Program-made: the position numbers and the translations under genes
In this document: positions 10,511-19,961 of the stretch, one piece after another
How positions within the stretch are numbered: the first letter of the stretch is position 1
Layout: each line of letters begins with the position of its first letter
The notes under the pieces: generated by a model
The model's input: only the letters and a program-made list of their open reading frames with translations
What the model was told of the DNA's origin: nothing
The model's database searches: none
Source: Closterium sp. Naga37s-1
Taxonomy: Eukaryota > Streptophyta > Zygnematophyceae > Desmidiales > Closteriaceae
Length of the DNA stretch: 64,000 nt
Direction: 5' to 3'
Assembly: GCA_947471745.1 (NCBI GenBank)
Contig: CANJKZ010000544.1
Coordinates: 236,001-300,000 of the forward strand

Positions 10511-11159
10511 TCACAGACATTAAGAGTGCAGAGGGAGAGGAAGTGGTCTTTCAAAGTGGTCAACAGCGAGTGAAGTGCAGAGGGCGAGCAGTGGGAAGAG
10601 ATGCGGGCAGAGGGATAGCGGGTGGCAGCAGGTGTGTGCATCTGACCTGCCATTTTAGAGTCAGCGCAAAAGTCACCTCGGTCCAAAGGCACACGACTCT
10701 TTGCCATCAAGGAAAGTTATTATCTCATGGAGGTTATCCAAGAGAGCCGGAAAATATTATTCTTTTGCTAACAAATTCTAGAGTAGAGAGGTGTTACTGT
10801 TTTGTTCTTATGCTATTTCTCCTTTCTCTTCAAGTTCCCTCCGCGAGGATTTTCTCGCTCGTGAAAACGGGGTAACGTTCTCACTATAAGAACACAGGCT
10901 ATAAGAAGCACTCGTTTACACTAGGACTCTTTGCGGTCTGATGGAGTCTTTGACATCAAAACCGGCTACCACCAAAATGCGACACAAGAGTTTTGTCCTA
11001 CGTGCATGCAATGAGGAGAGTCACTCTACAATGGTGGTGAGCTAGACTACGAGGTTGGCATGAACTACGTAGCTTTCCTAGTTCCTTAGTGCTTGCACAA
11101 TTACGGGAGAAATCGGAAAGAGTTTTCACTAGCAAAGTTGGAGTTACAGAATTGTTAAA
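10511..11159. other. intergenic, no gene recognised
   Basis: About 650 bp with no convincing ORF, repeat or RNA gene. A short block at about 10940-10975 can be read as FDIKTGYHQ, recalling a Gypsy-type reverse transcriptase, but nothing around it supports this. Confidence 0.5.
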
Positions 11160-11985
11160 CAAGCAATGACAAGAAAGACTACATCAGGCACCTAGCAACT
11201 CTGCAGCTAGCCTGGTCGACAGACAGCACAGCATGGTCGACCGCGTGCCAGCGTTGCGTAGAGGAGCCGCGCCAGCACTGCAGAAAGGCGACCTGCCAAC
11301 ACAGCAAGTCGACGGTGTGCCAACGCTGCAGCAGAGCGGCTGTCCAGCGTTGCCTCGTAGAATACAGTGCGCACGCTCGCAGGTGCACGCAGATGATTGG
11401 CCCGACTTGCACCGTTGCACATCTGTTGGCCTTTGCCTGCGCATGACGAGCCACATCGACTTCCGGATACCAACCCGAAGTTGCCTTCGCCATCGCGACT
11501 TCGACGACGTTCGCGTGCCTCCGCAGAACTCGTCGGGCAGGTTACCTGGTCAACCTGGACAACCCTAGGTGCTTTGGTCGACTACCAAGTGCCTCTGGTT
11601 GACCACCGGGTGCCCCTGGTCGACCACAGCTCCTATCGAGCTACCCCCTGGTCAACGGACCCCTTCCGTCGACCAGAACTGTCAGCTGTTGTCGACGAGC
11701 TCCCCTCGTCGACGGCTGCTCTCTTCTCAGGTCGACGGACTGCTCCGTCGACCTCCCGGTCGAACTGCCCCTCCTGGTCGACGGCCCACCCGTCGCCCAG
11801 ACCAGTCAGTTACAGCTGTCGAGCTCCCTGGTCGACAGCAACACCACAGCGGTCCCTTGCAGTTCGACGAAGCCCGTCGAGCAGTTCTCCCACTGTGGAT
11901 GGTCGGCCGCTACTCTCGTACATCCGACCAAGTTGTCGGCGTTGCCCAAGCGAGGGCGGGGCCAACACTTCATTCCCGTTAACAT
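11160..11985 (+). repeat. GTCGAC-rich dispersed repeat, copy 2 (longest)
   Basis: Starts with the same GACTACATCA block as copies 1 and 3. It runs through CAGCATGGTCGACCGCG and GCAGATGATTGGC into a part dense in GTCGAC: nine exact hexamers between 11577 and 11836, plus many GTCAAC and GTTGAC variants. The dense part matches the window end (63833-64000: GGTAACCTGGTCGACC). Open frames through it encode no recognisable domain. It could be an LTR or internal part of an undescribed repeat family. Confidence 0.65.
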
Positions 11986-12254
11986 GCAAAACTCTTGAAG
12001 CACCTCACCTGGCTGAGTATCGCTCCTCTGGCACCAGCCTCCACTCCCTCAAGAAGCAATGTCACCTTTGAATCGACCCAGAAGTCACAACAACATATGC
12101 TGCCATGTATAGTCACGGCACCCATTTGAGGCCCACTCAGATGAGTGCATGTCGTCTCACCTGGCAGAGTATCGCTCCTCTGGTACCAGCCTCCACTCAC
12201 TCAAGCTGTGATGGGGACGAGAAGACAACAGGGATGCAGAGGGATGCAGAGGTA
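11986..12254 (+). repeat. direct repeat pair left of copia B
   Basis: A stretch of about 49 bp (CTCACCTGGCTGAGTATCGC and on) at about 12006 recurs at about 12157 with a few differences, spaced about 150 bp. The tail (12225-12254) holds short GGGATGCAGA repeats that resume right of copia B, so B sits inside a simple-repeat tract. 12250-12254 is the left target duplication AGGTA. Confidence 0.6.
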
Positions 12255-12384
12255 TGTCAAACTTATATCTGCTATAGTCTGTTTAGGCTGTAGTGGGGTA
12301 GTTCCTAGAGGGTACAACACTTTTGTGTTCTCTACTTGTACCCATCTCGTTTCTAGTTCAATCACTCATTCCTCAATTCTCACA
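12255..12384 (+). repeat. 5' LTR of copia B (130 bp)
   Basis: Begins TGTCAAACTTATATCTGC and ends CTCAATTCTCACA. It is identical to the 3' LTR at 19827-19956 except C versus T near its end (CATTCCTC versus CATTTCTC). In an active copy it holds the promoter. Confidence 0.95.
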
Positions 12385-12398
12385 TGGTATAGAGCTAG
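12385..12398 (+). promoter_or_regulatory. primer binding site of copia B
   Basis: Adjoins the LTR and reads TGGTATAGAGCTAG. Compared with TGGTATCAGAGC (initiator-Met tRNA complement, intact in C, D and G) it lacks one C. Position is exact; the match is imperfect. Confidence 0.8.
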
Positions 12399-12399
12399 T

Positions 12400-13629
12400 T
12401 TCGATTTTTCCTAAGGGCCCACCACTGAAAATATTTTTTTTTTTTCCTTACCTGCCCGACGCGCGCGTCGCGCCTGCCCTTCACGGCCCGTAGTGGCCCC
12501 CCCTTGAGGCCCGTAGCGGCCCCCTTGAGGCCCGTAGCGGCCCCCCTTGAGGCCCGTAGCGGCCCCCCTTGAGGCCCGTAGCGGCCCCCTTGCGGCCCGT
12601 TAGGCCCCTTCACAGCCCGTCGCGGCCCCCTTCGCGGCCCGTCGCGGCCCCTTCACGGCCCGTAGTGCCCCCCCTTGAGGCCCGTAGCGGCCCCCTTGAG
12701 GCCCGTAGCGGCCCCCCTTGCGGCCCGTTAGGCCCCCTTGCGGCCCGTAGTGGCCCCTTTCACGGCCCATTAGGCCCCTTCGCGGCCCGTTAGGTCCGTC
12801 GCGGCCCCCCTTCACGGCCCGTTAGGTCCGTCGCGGCCCCCCTTCGCGGCCCGTTAGGTCCGTTGCGGCCCCCCCCTTCGTGGCCCGTTAGGTCCGTCTC
12901 GGCCCCCCCCTACGCGGCCCGATATACCCCTTCGCGGCTCGTTAGGCCCGTCGCGGCCCCTTCGCGGCCTGCCCAGGCCCTTCCCCGGCCCCTTTCACGG
13001 CCCGTTAGGCCCCGTCGCGGCTTGTCGCGGCCCCTTCGCGGCCCGCTAGGCCCGTTGCGGCCCTCTTCGCGGCCCGCCCCGGCCCTTCCCCGGCCCCGTC
13101 CCGGCCTTGTCCCCGACCTGCCCCGACCCCGGCCCTGCCCCGACCCTGTCGCGGCCCCGTCCCGGACCTGCCCCGACCCCGGCCCTGCCCCGACCCTGTC
13201 GCGGCCCCGTCCCGGACCTCCCCCGACCCTGGCCCTGCCCCGGCCCCGTCGTGGCCCCGTCCCGGACCTACCCCGACCCTGTCGCGGCTCTGTCCCGGAC
13301 CTGTCGCGGCCTCGCCCCGGCTCTGCCCCGGCCCGACCCCGACTCTGCCCCTGCCCTGCTCCTGCGCTGTCGCGGCCCTGCCTCGGCCCGGCCCCAGATC
13401 TCTTGCGGCCCGGCCCCGGCCCTACCCCGGTCCTGCCCCGACCCTCCCCCGGCCCTGCCCCGGCCTCGCCCCTGGTAAGCGCACCGCCGAGCCGAGCCGC
13501 GCTGCCGAACCGCACTGCTCCACCGTGCTGTGCCGCCCTGTCGAGCCGCCCTACCGAGCCGCGCTGCCCTGCTTAGCCTGCTTAGCTGAGTTGCACTGCT
13601 GCTGCTGCTAGCCTACTGCTGCTGCTGTC
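12400..13629 (+). other. C-rich tandem-repeat leader of copia B
   Basis: About 1.2 kb of degenerate tandem repeats. The first half (12480-12960) repeats GGCCCGTAGCGGCCCCCTT and GGCCCGTTAGGCCCCTT units. The second half (13080-13460) repeats CCCGACCCTGTCGCGGCCCC-like units. Long frames across it encode only Pro/Arg/Ala runs and are not genes. A related but shorter leader occurs in copia A. Confidence 0.75.
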
Positions 13630-14142
13630 ATGGCTAGTCTCAGTGTCCTTACTTTTGATGCTGAGGGTCGAGCAGTTGACTTTGAGGTCTGGCTAGATGA
13701 TCTACAGCTTTTCCTACAGTGCGATAGCAAGGATGGCCTCTCACTGTTCGATCTCACGTCTGGCGCCTCTACTGCCCCTGCTGCTGATGCTGACAGTACT
13801 GTTCGCTCGCAGTGGACCACGCGAGATGCTGCTGCCCGCCTTGCTGTGCGTAGTCACCTACCGTCTACTGAGCGCGCGCACTTTAGTCAGTACAAGAGTG
13901 CTAAGACTCTGTACGACGCTGTAGTTGCACGCTACAGCTCCCCTGCCACTGCTGCCCTCAGCCGCCTCATGCTGCCGTACCTTTTTCCTGACCTTGCCGC
14001 CTTTGCCACAGTTGCTGACCTGGTTGCTCACCTACGCACCAGTGACGCCCGCTACCGCGCTGCCCTTCCCACTGCGTTCCTTCCCACGAACTCCCCCCCC
14101 CACGTACATCACCCTTTACTACCTAGTCACCCGCCTCCCTGA
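13630..14142 (+). CDS. copia B gag, N-terminal part
   Basis: Starts at ATG 13630 (MASLSVLTFDAEGRAV) and encodes the copia gag domain with YKSAKTLYDAVVARYSS and LMLPYLFPDLAAFATV. Gag forms the RNA-packaging particle. A run of nine C residues at about 14093-14101 shifts the frame, so the last dozen or so residues (after PTNSPP) are out of frame and translation ends at 14142. The real protein continues in the frame of the next entry. A one-base slip in this C run is the simplest cause. Confidence 0.85.
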   Translation: MASLSVLTFDAEGRAVDFEVWLDDLQLFLQCDSKDGLSLFDLTSGASTAPAADADSTVRSQWTTRDAAARLAVRSHLPSTERAHFSQYKSAKTLYDAVVARYSSPATAALSRLMLPYLFPDLAAFATVADLVAHLRTSDARYRAALPTAFLPTNSPPHVHHPLLPSHPPP

Positions 14143-16429
14143 CTCTCTCTCTTCAGTCAGGGACCACTTTCTCTCCCTTTGCCCCACCGAGGTGACTGTC
14201 GACTTGCTAGAGGAGCGCCTTGCTGCAGCTGAGAAGAGTATCTTAGCTGTAGGTGCTTCTCGCGGCGACCGTCGCACCCCCTTCTTTGAGGGGTGTTCCC
14301 CTGTCCCCCTTCTCCCCTCTGTTGCCTCTGCTGCTGCTGTCGACCTCGTTGGCACTGAGGAGGTCGGCGCTGCGTCAACCTCTAGTGGGCGATGCCGCAC
14401 CGGCAAGGGCAAGGGAAGCAGGGGTGGTGGAGGGGGCGGTGGGGGAAGCGGTGGAGGCGGTGGAGGAGATGGAGGTGGTGGTGGGGGTGGTACAGGGAGT
14501 GGGGGAGTCGGTGGCGGCAGTGCAGGCCGTGGCGGCGGTGGCGGAGGGGGTGGAGGCGGCGGCAGCGGTGGTGGAGGTAGCGGAGGAGGTGGTGCTGGTC
14601 GCGGTGCAGCCACGCAGCGTGGAGGCCTTGGTGGCAGCCAGCGCCAGCAGCAGCAGCGCAACCGTGAGACCCCGTCGCTTCAGCAGCTTCGTGAGTGGTA
14701 CGCTGGGCGTGGGAGGTCTGGGGGTGCGGGTACCTGCTCTTACGTTCTTCGCACCGGCACTCGGAGTGGGGAGGTGTGTGGTCTCCCACACACCACGCAG
14801 CGCTGCTTCGGCCGCTTGACTGACGCTTGGCATGCCCAGTTTCCTGACGCCGTTGAGCTTCCTCGTTGGCATGATCTGCTTCTGCAGAATGTGCCTATCT
14901 TTGATCTAGACTTCGATGCTATCCTTGCTGCCATGTATGCTTTTGCTGATATTACTGAGGGTGACTGTTACCTGCGTGTCCCGCCCGACCCGGGCACTGT
15001 GGCTGCTGCTCTAGGTGCTAGTGCGGCTGCTGCTCTAGGTGCTAGTGCGTCTGCTGCTCCAGGTGCTGGTACGTCTCCTCTCTCTGGTACTGCACCTACT
15101 GAGTCCCTTCACACTTTCACACTTGACTCTGGTGCTTCGCGCTCTTTCTTTAGAGACAGCACCACGCTCACGCCGCTCAGTCGGCCTGTTGCGGTCTCCC
15201 TTGCTGATCCCTCCGGGGGGCCAGTCCTTGCACACTCCTCCACGGTTCTACCGTGTCCTGCGGCCCCGTCGGGCTTGCTGTCGGGACTCCACCTCCCCTC
15301 GTTCTCTACGAACTTGGTGAGTGGAGCTGACCTCCAGGACGCGTGGGTTGACCAGTTCACCCCTGGAGGTCAGCGTGTGACCCACTGCACTTGCTCTCGG
15401 ACGGGCCGCCACCTGGCCACATTCACCCGTCGGCCAGGGTCGAGTCTGTACACACTGACTACTGCGCCTCCTCCGGTCCCTGCGTCTGGTCAGGTAGCTG
15501 CGTCCAGTCAGGTGTTTTCTGCCGCGTCCAGGTCTAGTCCAGCGTCTGCCCCCTGCTCGTGTCGTCCTCTAGCGCACGAGACTCTCCTTTGGCACAACCG
15601 CCTTGGTCACCCCTCCCTGCCTCGTCTTCGAGGTATGGCCTCCCGTGCTCTTGTCTCTGGACTCCCCAGGTCCCTCCCTCCCCTTCCTCCGGGGCCTGCC
15701 CCCACCTGTGTTCCTTGTGTCGAGGGCCGGCAGCGCGCCGCTCCTCACTCCTCCTCGTTTCCTCCGACTGAGGCCCCTCTGCAGACTCTTCACATGGACG
15801 TGTGGGGCCCAGCCCGCGTCCGTGGACAGGGTCACGAGCGTTACTTCCTACTGGTCGTTGACGACTACTCGCGTTACACCACAGTCTTCCCCTTGCGCAG
15901 CAAGGGTGAGGTCACTGAGGTGTTGATCGACTGGATCCGCGGTGCTCGTCGCCAGCTTAGTGAGAGTTTCGGCTCAGACCTTCCTGTTCTGCGTCTGCAC
16001 TCAGACAGAGGCGGGGAGTTTTCCTCCGACCTCCTGAGAGCCTTCTGTCGTTCTGAGGGCATCCGCCAGACGTTCACGCTTCCGGCCTCCCCACAGCAAA
16101 ATGGGATTGCTGAGCGCCGCATTGGCATGGTCATGGACGTCGCTCGTACGTCCATGATCCATGCGGCTGCTCCCCATTTTCTGTGGCCGTTCGCGGTTCA
16201 GTACGCTGCACATCAGATCAACCTTCAGCCTCGTGTCTCCTTGCCGGAGACCACACCTACACTGAGGTGGACGGGGAAGGTTGGCGATGCGTCAGCGTTC
16301 CGAGTCTGGGGATCTCGAGCTTTTGTCCGCGATACTACAGCGGACAAGCTGTCCTCCCGTGCCGTTCCCTGTGTCTTCCTTGGCTTCCCTCCTGACGCAC
16401 CCGGGTGGCAGTTCTACCACCCCACCTAG
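14100..16429 (+). CDS. copia B gag C terminus, protease and integrase
   Basis: Continues gag after the frameshift with TYITLYYLVTRLPDSLSSV. A Gly-rich tract of about 70 residues (14415-14610) follows, then a zinc-knuckle-like C-x13-C-x3-H-x4-C block (14735-14806). Protease is marked by TLDSGASRSFF near 15125. GAG-pre-integrase is HNRLGHPSLPRLRG with CVPCVEG. The integrase core shows HMDVWGP, LHSDRGGEF and SPQQNGIAERRIG, all DDE residues in place. The frame stops at TAG 16427-16429; A has TCG at that point and the frame stays open afterwards, so this is a nonsense mutation. Confidence 0.9.
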
Positions 16430-18106
16430 CGTCGTGTTCTGTCCTCTCAGGACGTCACGTTCGACGAGTCGGTGTCGTACTACCGTCTCTTTCCCTACCG
16501 CACTGCCTCTCCCCCCCCCCCGCCACTCTTCCTGGCACCAGGTACTCCCCTGGTAGACCCCCTCCCCCCCCAGGGTCCTGCCCCCTCAGGTGTGTCCCAG
16601 GTAGACCCTGCCGAGCCGGTCGAGGTAGCTGTCGACTCAGGTGCTGCTAGGGGTGCTGACCCTGCGGGTGCGGGGACTGGGGGTGCTGATACTGGGGGTG
16701 CTGAGTCTGGGGGTGCTGAGACTGGGGGTGCTGAGTCTGGGGGTGCTGAGACTGGGTGTGCTGAGCCTGGGGGTGTGGCGCCTGAGGGTACTGAGTCTGG
16801 AGGTACTCTAGGTGTCCCGTCACGGCGGGAGCCCCTCTCTCCACAGCGGCTTCGTGAGTGGTACTCTCGGCGCTGTCGAGTTGCTGCTGGTGCTGCTGGA
16901 GCTGCTGGAGGTGCTACTGGTGCTGGCGCTGCTGGAGGTGGTGTTGGTGCTGGAGTTGCTGGAGGTGCTGGAGGTGCTACTGGAGCTACTAGAGGTGTTG
17001 GCGCTGCTGGAGGTGGTGCTGGTGCTGGAGCTGCTGGAGGTGATGCTGGTGCTGGAGCTGCTGGAGGTGCTGGAGGTGCTACTGGGGCTACTGGAGGTGC
17101 TGGCGCTGCTGGAGGTGGTGCTGGTGCTGGAGCTGCTGGAGGTGCTGCTGGTGCTGTAGCTGCTGGAGGTGCTGGAGGTGCTACTGGGGCTACTGGAGGT
17201 GCTGGCGCTGCTGGAGGTGGTGCTGGTGCTGGAGCTGCTGGAGGTGCTGCTGGGACTGGAGACCCTGGGGCTGAGGGTACCGGTTCTTTCTCTGCTGTTT
17301 CTGGAGGCGCTGCGCGGTCGCGGCCGTACTACGTTCTGCTCCTTCAGCAGGTTCTTGGCTCTCCGCCTTCTCCTGTTCCTCCTCCTCCTTTCCTGAGTCC
17401 ACCGCCTGTCCAGTCCCAGTCGCAGTTTCAGCCGGCCTCTCCGCTGCCTGGTCCTTCTCCTTACTCTGGACCGACTAGAGGTCTTACGGAGCGTCGTGAG
17501 CCTGAGTCGCGTCCTGTGTCACCTGTGCCTCGTTCTGCGTCGCCTGTCCGTACTGTTCGCGCTGGTCGTGTTTCGTGTCCACGTCCTCCTCCTGTCCCAG
17601 GCACTCACTCTATGACTCTGCGTCCTTCTACTGCTCCACAGCGTGTCCCTCTACCGTCTCCTCCTGCGTCCTCTCTTCCTGACGGTCCGGACCCGGAGCC
17701 TGACTCCCTTCGTGCTGCTAGTCCTACTGTCACGCGCTTTCTGGCCACTGCTGTCACTGACCCTCTGTTTGAGTCCACTGCTGCGTCTGCTCTTGTTACT
17801 GAGCTCGTTGACTTTGCTGCTGCCTGTCGCCTAGACTACGCCGCTAGTCTTGTTGCTGAGTCTGCGTCTGTCTGTCCTCCGTCCGTCGGGGGTGAGTGTG
17901 CTCTTGGCACGGACGTCCTTGAGGACAGACAGGAGGACCTTGAGTGCTTTGCAGCTGCTTCACCTCATCTCGTGTCCATGCTGCTTGCCCCTGAGGGAGA
18001 CCCGGATGCACTAGACATCCCGACCCCGCGCTCTTACGCAGAGGCGATAGAGGGTCCCTACTCCTCTCAGTGGCAGGCAGCCATGGACGCAGAGATGGCT
18101 TCCTAG
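16430..18106 (+). CDS. copia B integrase tail and Gly/Ala-rich linker
   Basis: Same frame as integrase, beyond the TAG. It begins RRVLSSQDVTFDESVSYYR, then Pro-rich sequence, then about 30 residues repeating GADTGGAESGGAET, then (16880-17270) a tandem array of GAAGGAGGATGATGGAG-type repeats with a DNA period near 100 bp. It closes with a conserved segment (VTDPLFESTAASALVTELVD) shared with A and F. The frame ends at TAG 18104-18106, where F has TGG (Trp), so this stop is also a point mutation. The linker has no known catalytic role. Confidence 0.75.
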   Translation, partial: RRVLSSQDVTFDESVSYYRLFPYRTASPPPPPLFLAPGTPLVDPLPPQGPAPSGVSQVDPAEPVEVAVDSGAARGADPAGAGTGGADTGGAESGGAETGGAESGGAETGCAEPGGVAPEGTESGGTLGVPSRREPLSPQRLREWYSRRCRVAAGAAGAAGGATGAGAAGGGVGAGVAGGAGGATGATRGVGAAGGGAGAGAAGGDAGAGAAGGAGGATGATGGAGAAGGGAGAGAAGGAAGAVAAGGAGGATGATGGAGAAGGGAGAGAAGGAAGTGDPGAEGTGSFSAVSGGAARSRPYYVLLLQQVLGSPPSPVPPPPFLSPPPVQSQSQFQPASPLPGPSPYSGPTRGLTERREPESRPVSPVPRSASPVRTVRAGRVSCPRPPPVPGTHSMTLRPSTAPQRVPLPSPPASSLPDGPDPEPDSLRAASPTVTRFLATAVTDPLFESTAASALVTELVDFAAACRLDYAASLVAESASVCPPSVGGECALGTDVLEDRQEDLECFAAASPHLVSMLLAPEGDPDALDIPTPRSYAEAIEGPYSSQWQAAMDAEMAS

Positions 18107-19597
18107 AAGTCCACAGGCACCTACGTAGACGAGGTTCCCCCACCTGGGGCGAACATCGTCAGTGGCATGTGGATCTTCAGGGTGAAGCGGCCGCCGGGTT
18201 CTCCGCCTGCCTTCAAGGCACGTTACGTTGCACGTGGCTTCAGTCAGCGTCAGGGAGTTGACTTCTTTCAGAACTTCTCCCCTACCCCGAAGATGACCAC
18301 TCTTCGGGTACTGCTGCACGTTGCTGCTCAGCGTGACTACGAGCTCCACTCGCTTGACTTCAGCACAGCCTTCCTACAGGGCAGCCTCCACGAGGAGATC
18401 TGGCAGCGCCGCCCACCTGGCTTCACTAGGTCGTTTCCTGCTGGTACCCAGTGGAGCCTCCGGCGGCCAGTCTACGGTCTCCGCCAGGCACCCCGTGAGT
18501 GGCACGACACACTCAGGACGACTCTTGCTGCTCTTGGTTTTGCTCCTTCCACTGCTGACCCTTCTCTGTTCTTACGCACTGACACTACTCTGCCGCCATT
18601 CTACGTTCTCGTGTACGTAGACGACCTCGTCTTTGCTACTGCTGACACTGAGGCACTCGCCCACGTGAAGTCGGAGCTGCAGAAGAGACACACGTGCACA
18701 GACCTGGGTGAGCTGACAAGCTATCTTGGCTTGCGGATCACCCGGGACAGAGCACAGCGCACCATTACCTTGACTCAGTCACACATGGTGCAGCAGGTCC
18801 TTCAGCGCTTCGGCTTTACGTACTCCTCGCCACAGTCCACTCCTCTGCCTACCGGTCACTCGCTCTCAGCTCCACGTTCGGACGAGTCCGTAGAGCCGAG
18901 TGGCCCGTATCCAGAGCTTGTGGGCTGCCTCATGTACCTGATGACTTGCACACGACCTGACCTCGCATACCCTCTCAGCCTTCTGGCTCGCTACGTGGCT
19001 CCCGGCAGACACCGAAAGGTGCACTGGGATGCTGCGAAGAGGGTGTTGCGATACTTGTGCAGTACATCGGACATGGGGCTCGTGCTTGGAGGACGGGCTC
19101 GAGTTGTCCTCACTGGTCACGCTGACGCCTCCTGGGTTGACGACTTGGCTACGCAGCGGTCGTCACAGGGTTACACCTTCAGCCTTGGCTCCAAATCTGT
19201 CTCTTGGCGGTCTACCCGCTCTTCTTCTGTTCTCAGCTCCAGTTGTGAGGCTGAGATCTACGCTGGGGCCATGGCTGCACAGGAGCTTCGCTGGCTCACC
19301 TACCTGCTCATCGACTTGGGAGAGGCGCCTCGTTCTCCTCCAGTTCTGTACGTCGACAACAAGGCCATGTTGGCCTTGCGTCACGAGCACAGACTGGAGC
19401 ACAGAACGAAGCACATTGCTCTGCGCTACTTCCTTGCTCGAGAGTTGCAGCAGCGTGGCCAGCTTCGTCTTGCTTACGTGGCCTCACAGGCCAACACTGC
19501 TGATGTTTTCACCAAGGCACTTCAGCCTTGTGATCATCAGCGTTTCTGTACTGTTCTAGGCCTTGTACCTACTGTGCCTCACTTGCTGACTTCTTGA
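18107..19597 (+). CDS. copia B reverse transcriptase and RNase H
   Basis: Copies element RNA into DNA and removes the RNA strand. The RVT_2 domain starts at KSTGTYVDEVPPPGANIVSG, with MWIFRVKRPPGSPP, LDFSTAFLQG (catalytic Asp), PVYGLRQAPREW and YVDDLVFATA (YVDD). RNase H shows LTGHADASWVDD, SSSCEAEIYAGAM and YVDNKAMLAL, with QANTADVFTKAL near the end. All catalytic residues are present. The stop is TGA after HLLTS. It is about 95% or more alike at protein level to F (50466-51977) by eye. Confidence 0.92.
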   Translation, partial: KSTGTYVDEVPPPGANIVSGMWIFRVKRPPGSPPAFKARYVARGFSQRQGVDFFQNFSPTPKMTTLRVLLHVAAQRDYELHSLDFSTAFLQGSLHEEIWQRRPPGFTRSFPAGTQWSLRRPVYGLRQAPREWHDTLRTTLAALGFAPSTADPSLFLRTDTTLPPFYVLVYVDDLVFATADTEALAHVKSELQKRHTCTDLGELTSYLGLRITRDRAQRTITLTQSHMVQQVLQRFGFTYSSPQSTPLPTGHSLSAPRSDESVEPSGPYPELVGCLMYLMTCTRPDLAYPLSLLARYVAPGRHRKVHWDAAKRVLRYLCSTSDMGLVLGGRARVVLTGHADASWVDDLATQRSSQGYTFSLGSKSVSWRSTRSSSVLSSSCEAEIYAGAMAAQELRWLTYLLIDLGEAPRSPPVLYVDNKAMLALRHEHRLEHRTKHIALRYFLARELQQRGQLRLAYVASQANTADVFTKALQPCDHQRFCTVLGLVPTVPHLLTS

Positions 19598-19826
19598 CTC
19601 TGCTTGTACTGTACTCTATATACTTATACCTGCATGCTTACGCTTGCTAGGTTGTGTTTACTGTATTGTTTGCTTTCCTTTATATAACTCTGCATGTGAA
19701 CTGGCCTTGTGGCCCTTTGCTTGTGCTCAGACTGCGTGGTGACTTTGTGATCCACCCTGAGCTTGCTTTGTCTTTCTTGACTGGTCTTGTGACCTCTTGT
19801 TCTCCCCCACTTTGCCTATGGGGGTG
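19598..19826 (+). other. 3' UTR and polypurine tract of copia B
   Basis: T-rich untranslated stretch conserved in F (51978-52206) and in reverse at 1-188 (A). It ends CTATGGGGGTG immediately before the LTR, a purine tract that would prime plus-strand synthesis. Confidence 0.75.
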
Positions 19827-19956
19827 TGTCAAACTTATATCTGCTATAGTCTGTTTAGGCTGTAGTGGGGTAGTTCCTAGAGGGTACAACACTTTTGTGT
19901 TCTCTACTTGTACCCATCTCGTTTCTAGTTCAATCACTCATTTCTCAATTCTCACA
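19827..19956 (+). repeat. 3' LTR of copia B (130 bp)
   Basis: TGTCAAAC to TTCTCACA, one mismatch to the 5' LTR. It is followed by the target duplication AGGTA at 19957-19961. Confidence 0.95.
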
Positions 19957-19961
19957 AGGTA

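Larger units (their letters stand above)
12255..19956 (+). mobile_element. Ty1/copia retrotransposon B, full length, recently inserted
   Basis: Complete element: 5' LTR, primer binding site, long C-rich leader, gag, protease, integrase, linker, reverse transcriptase, RNase H, polypurine tract, 3' LTR. It is flanked by exact target duplications AGGTA (12250-12254 and 19957-19961). The two 130-bp LTRs differ at one position in my alignment, implying recent insertion. Its single polyprotein (13630-19597) nevertheless has one frameshift (C run near 14093) and two in-frame TAG codons (16427-16429 and 18104-18106), so it probably moved with help from another copy or decayed soon after. Confidence 0.95.

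Noticed and set aside
10935..10985. Possible Gypsy reverse transcriptase motif (FDIKTGYHQ)
   Set aside because: Only about nine residues fit, neighbouring codons do not, and no LTR or other pol motif is nearby; likely chance.
12863..13576. Pro/Arg-rich 237-codon frame and its minus-strand counterpart
   Set aside because: Entirely within the C-rich repeat leader of copia B; composition follows from the repeats.
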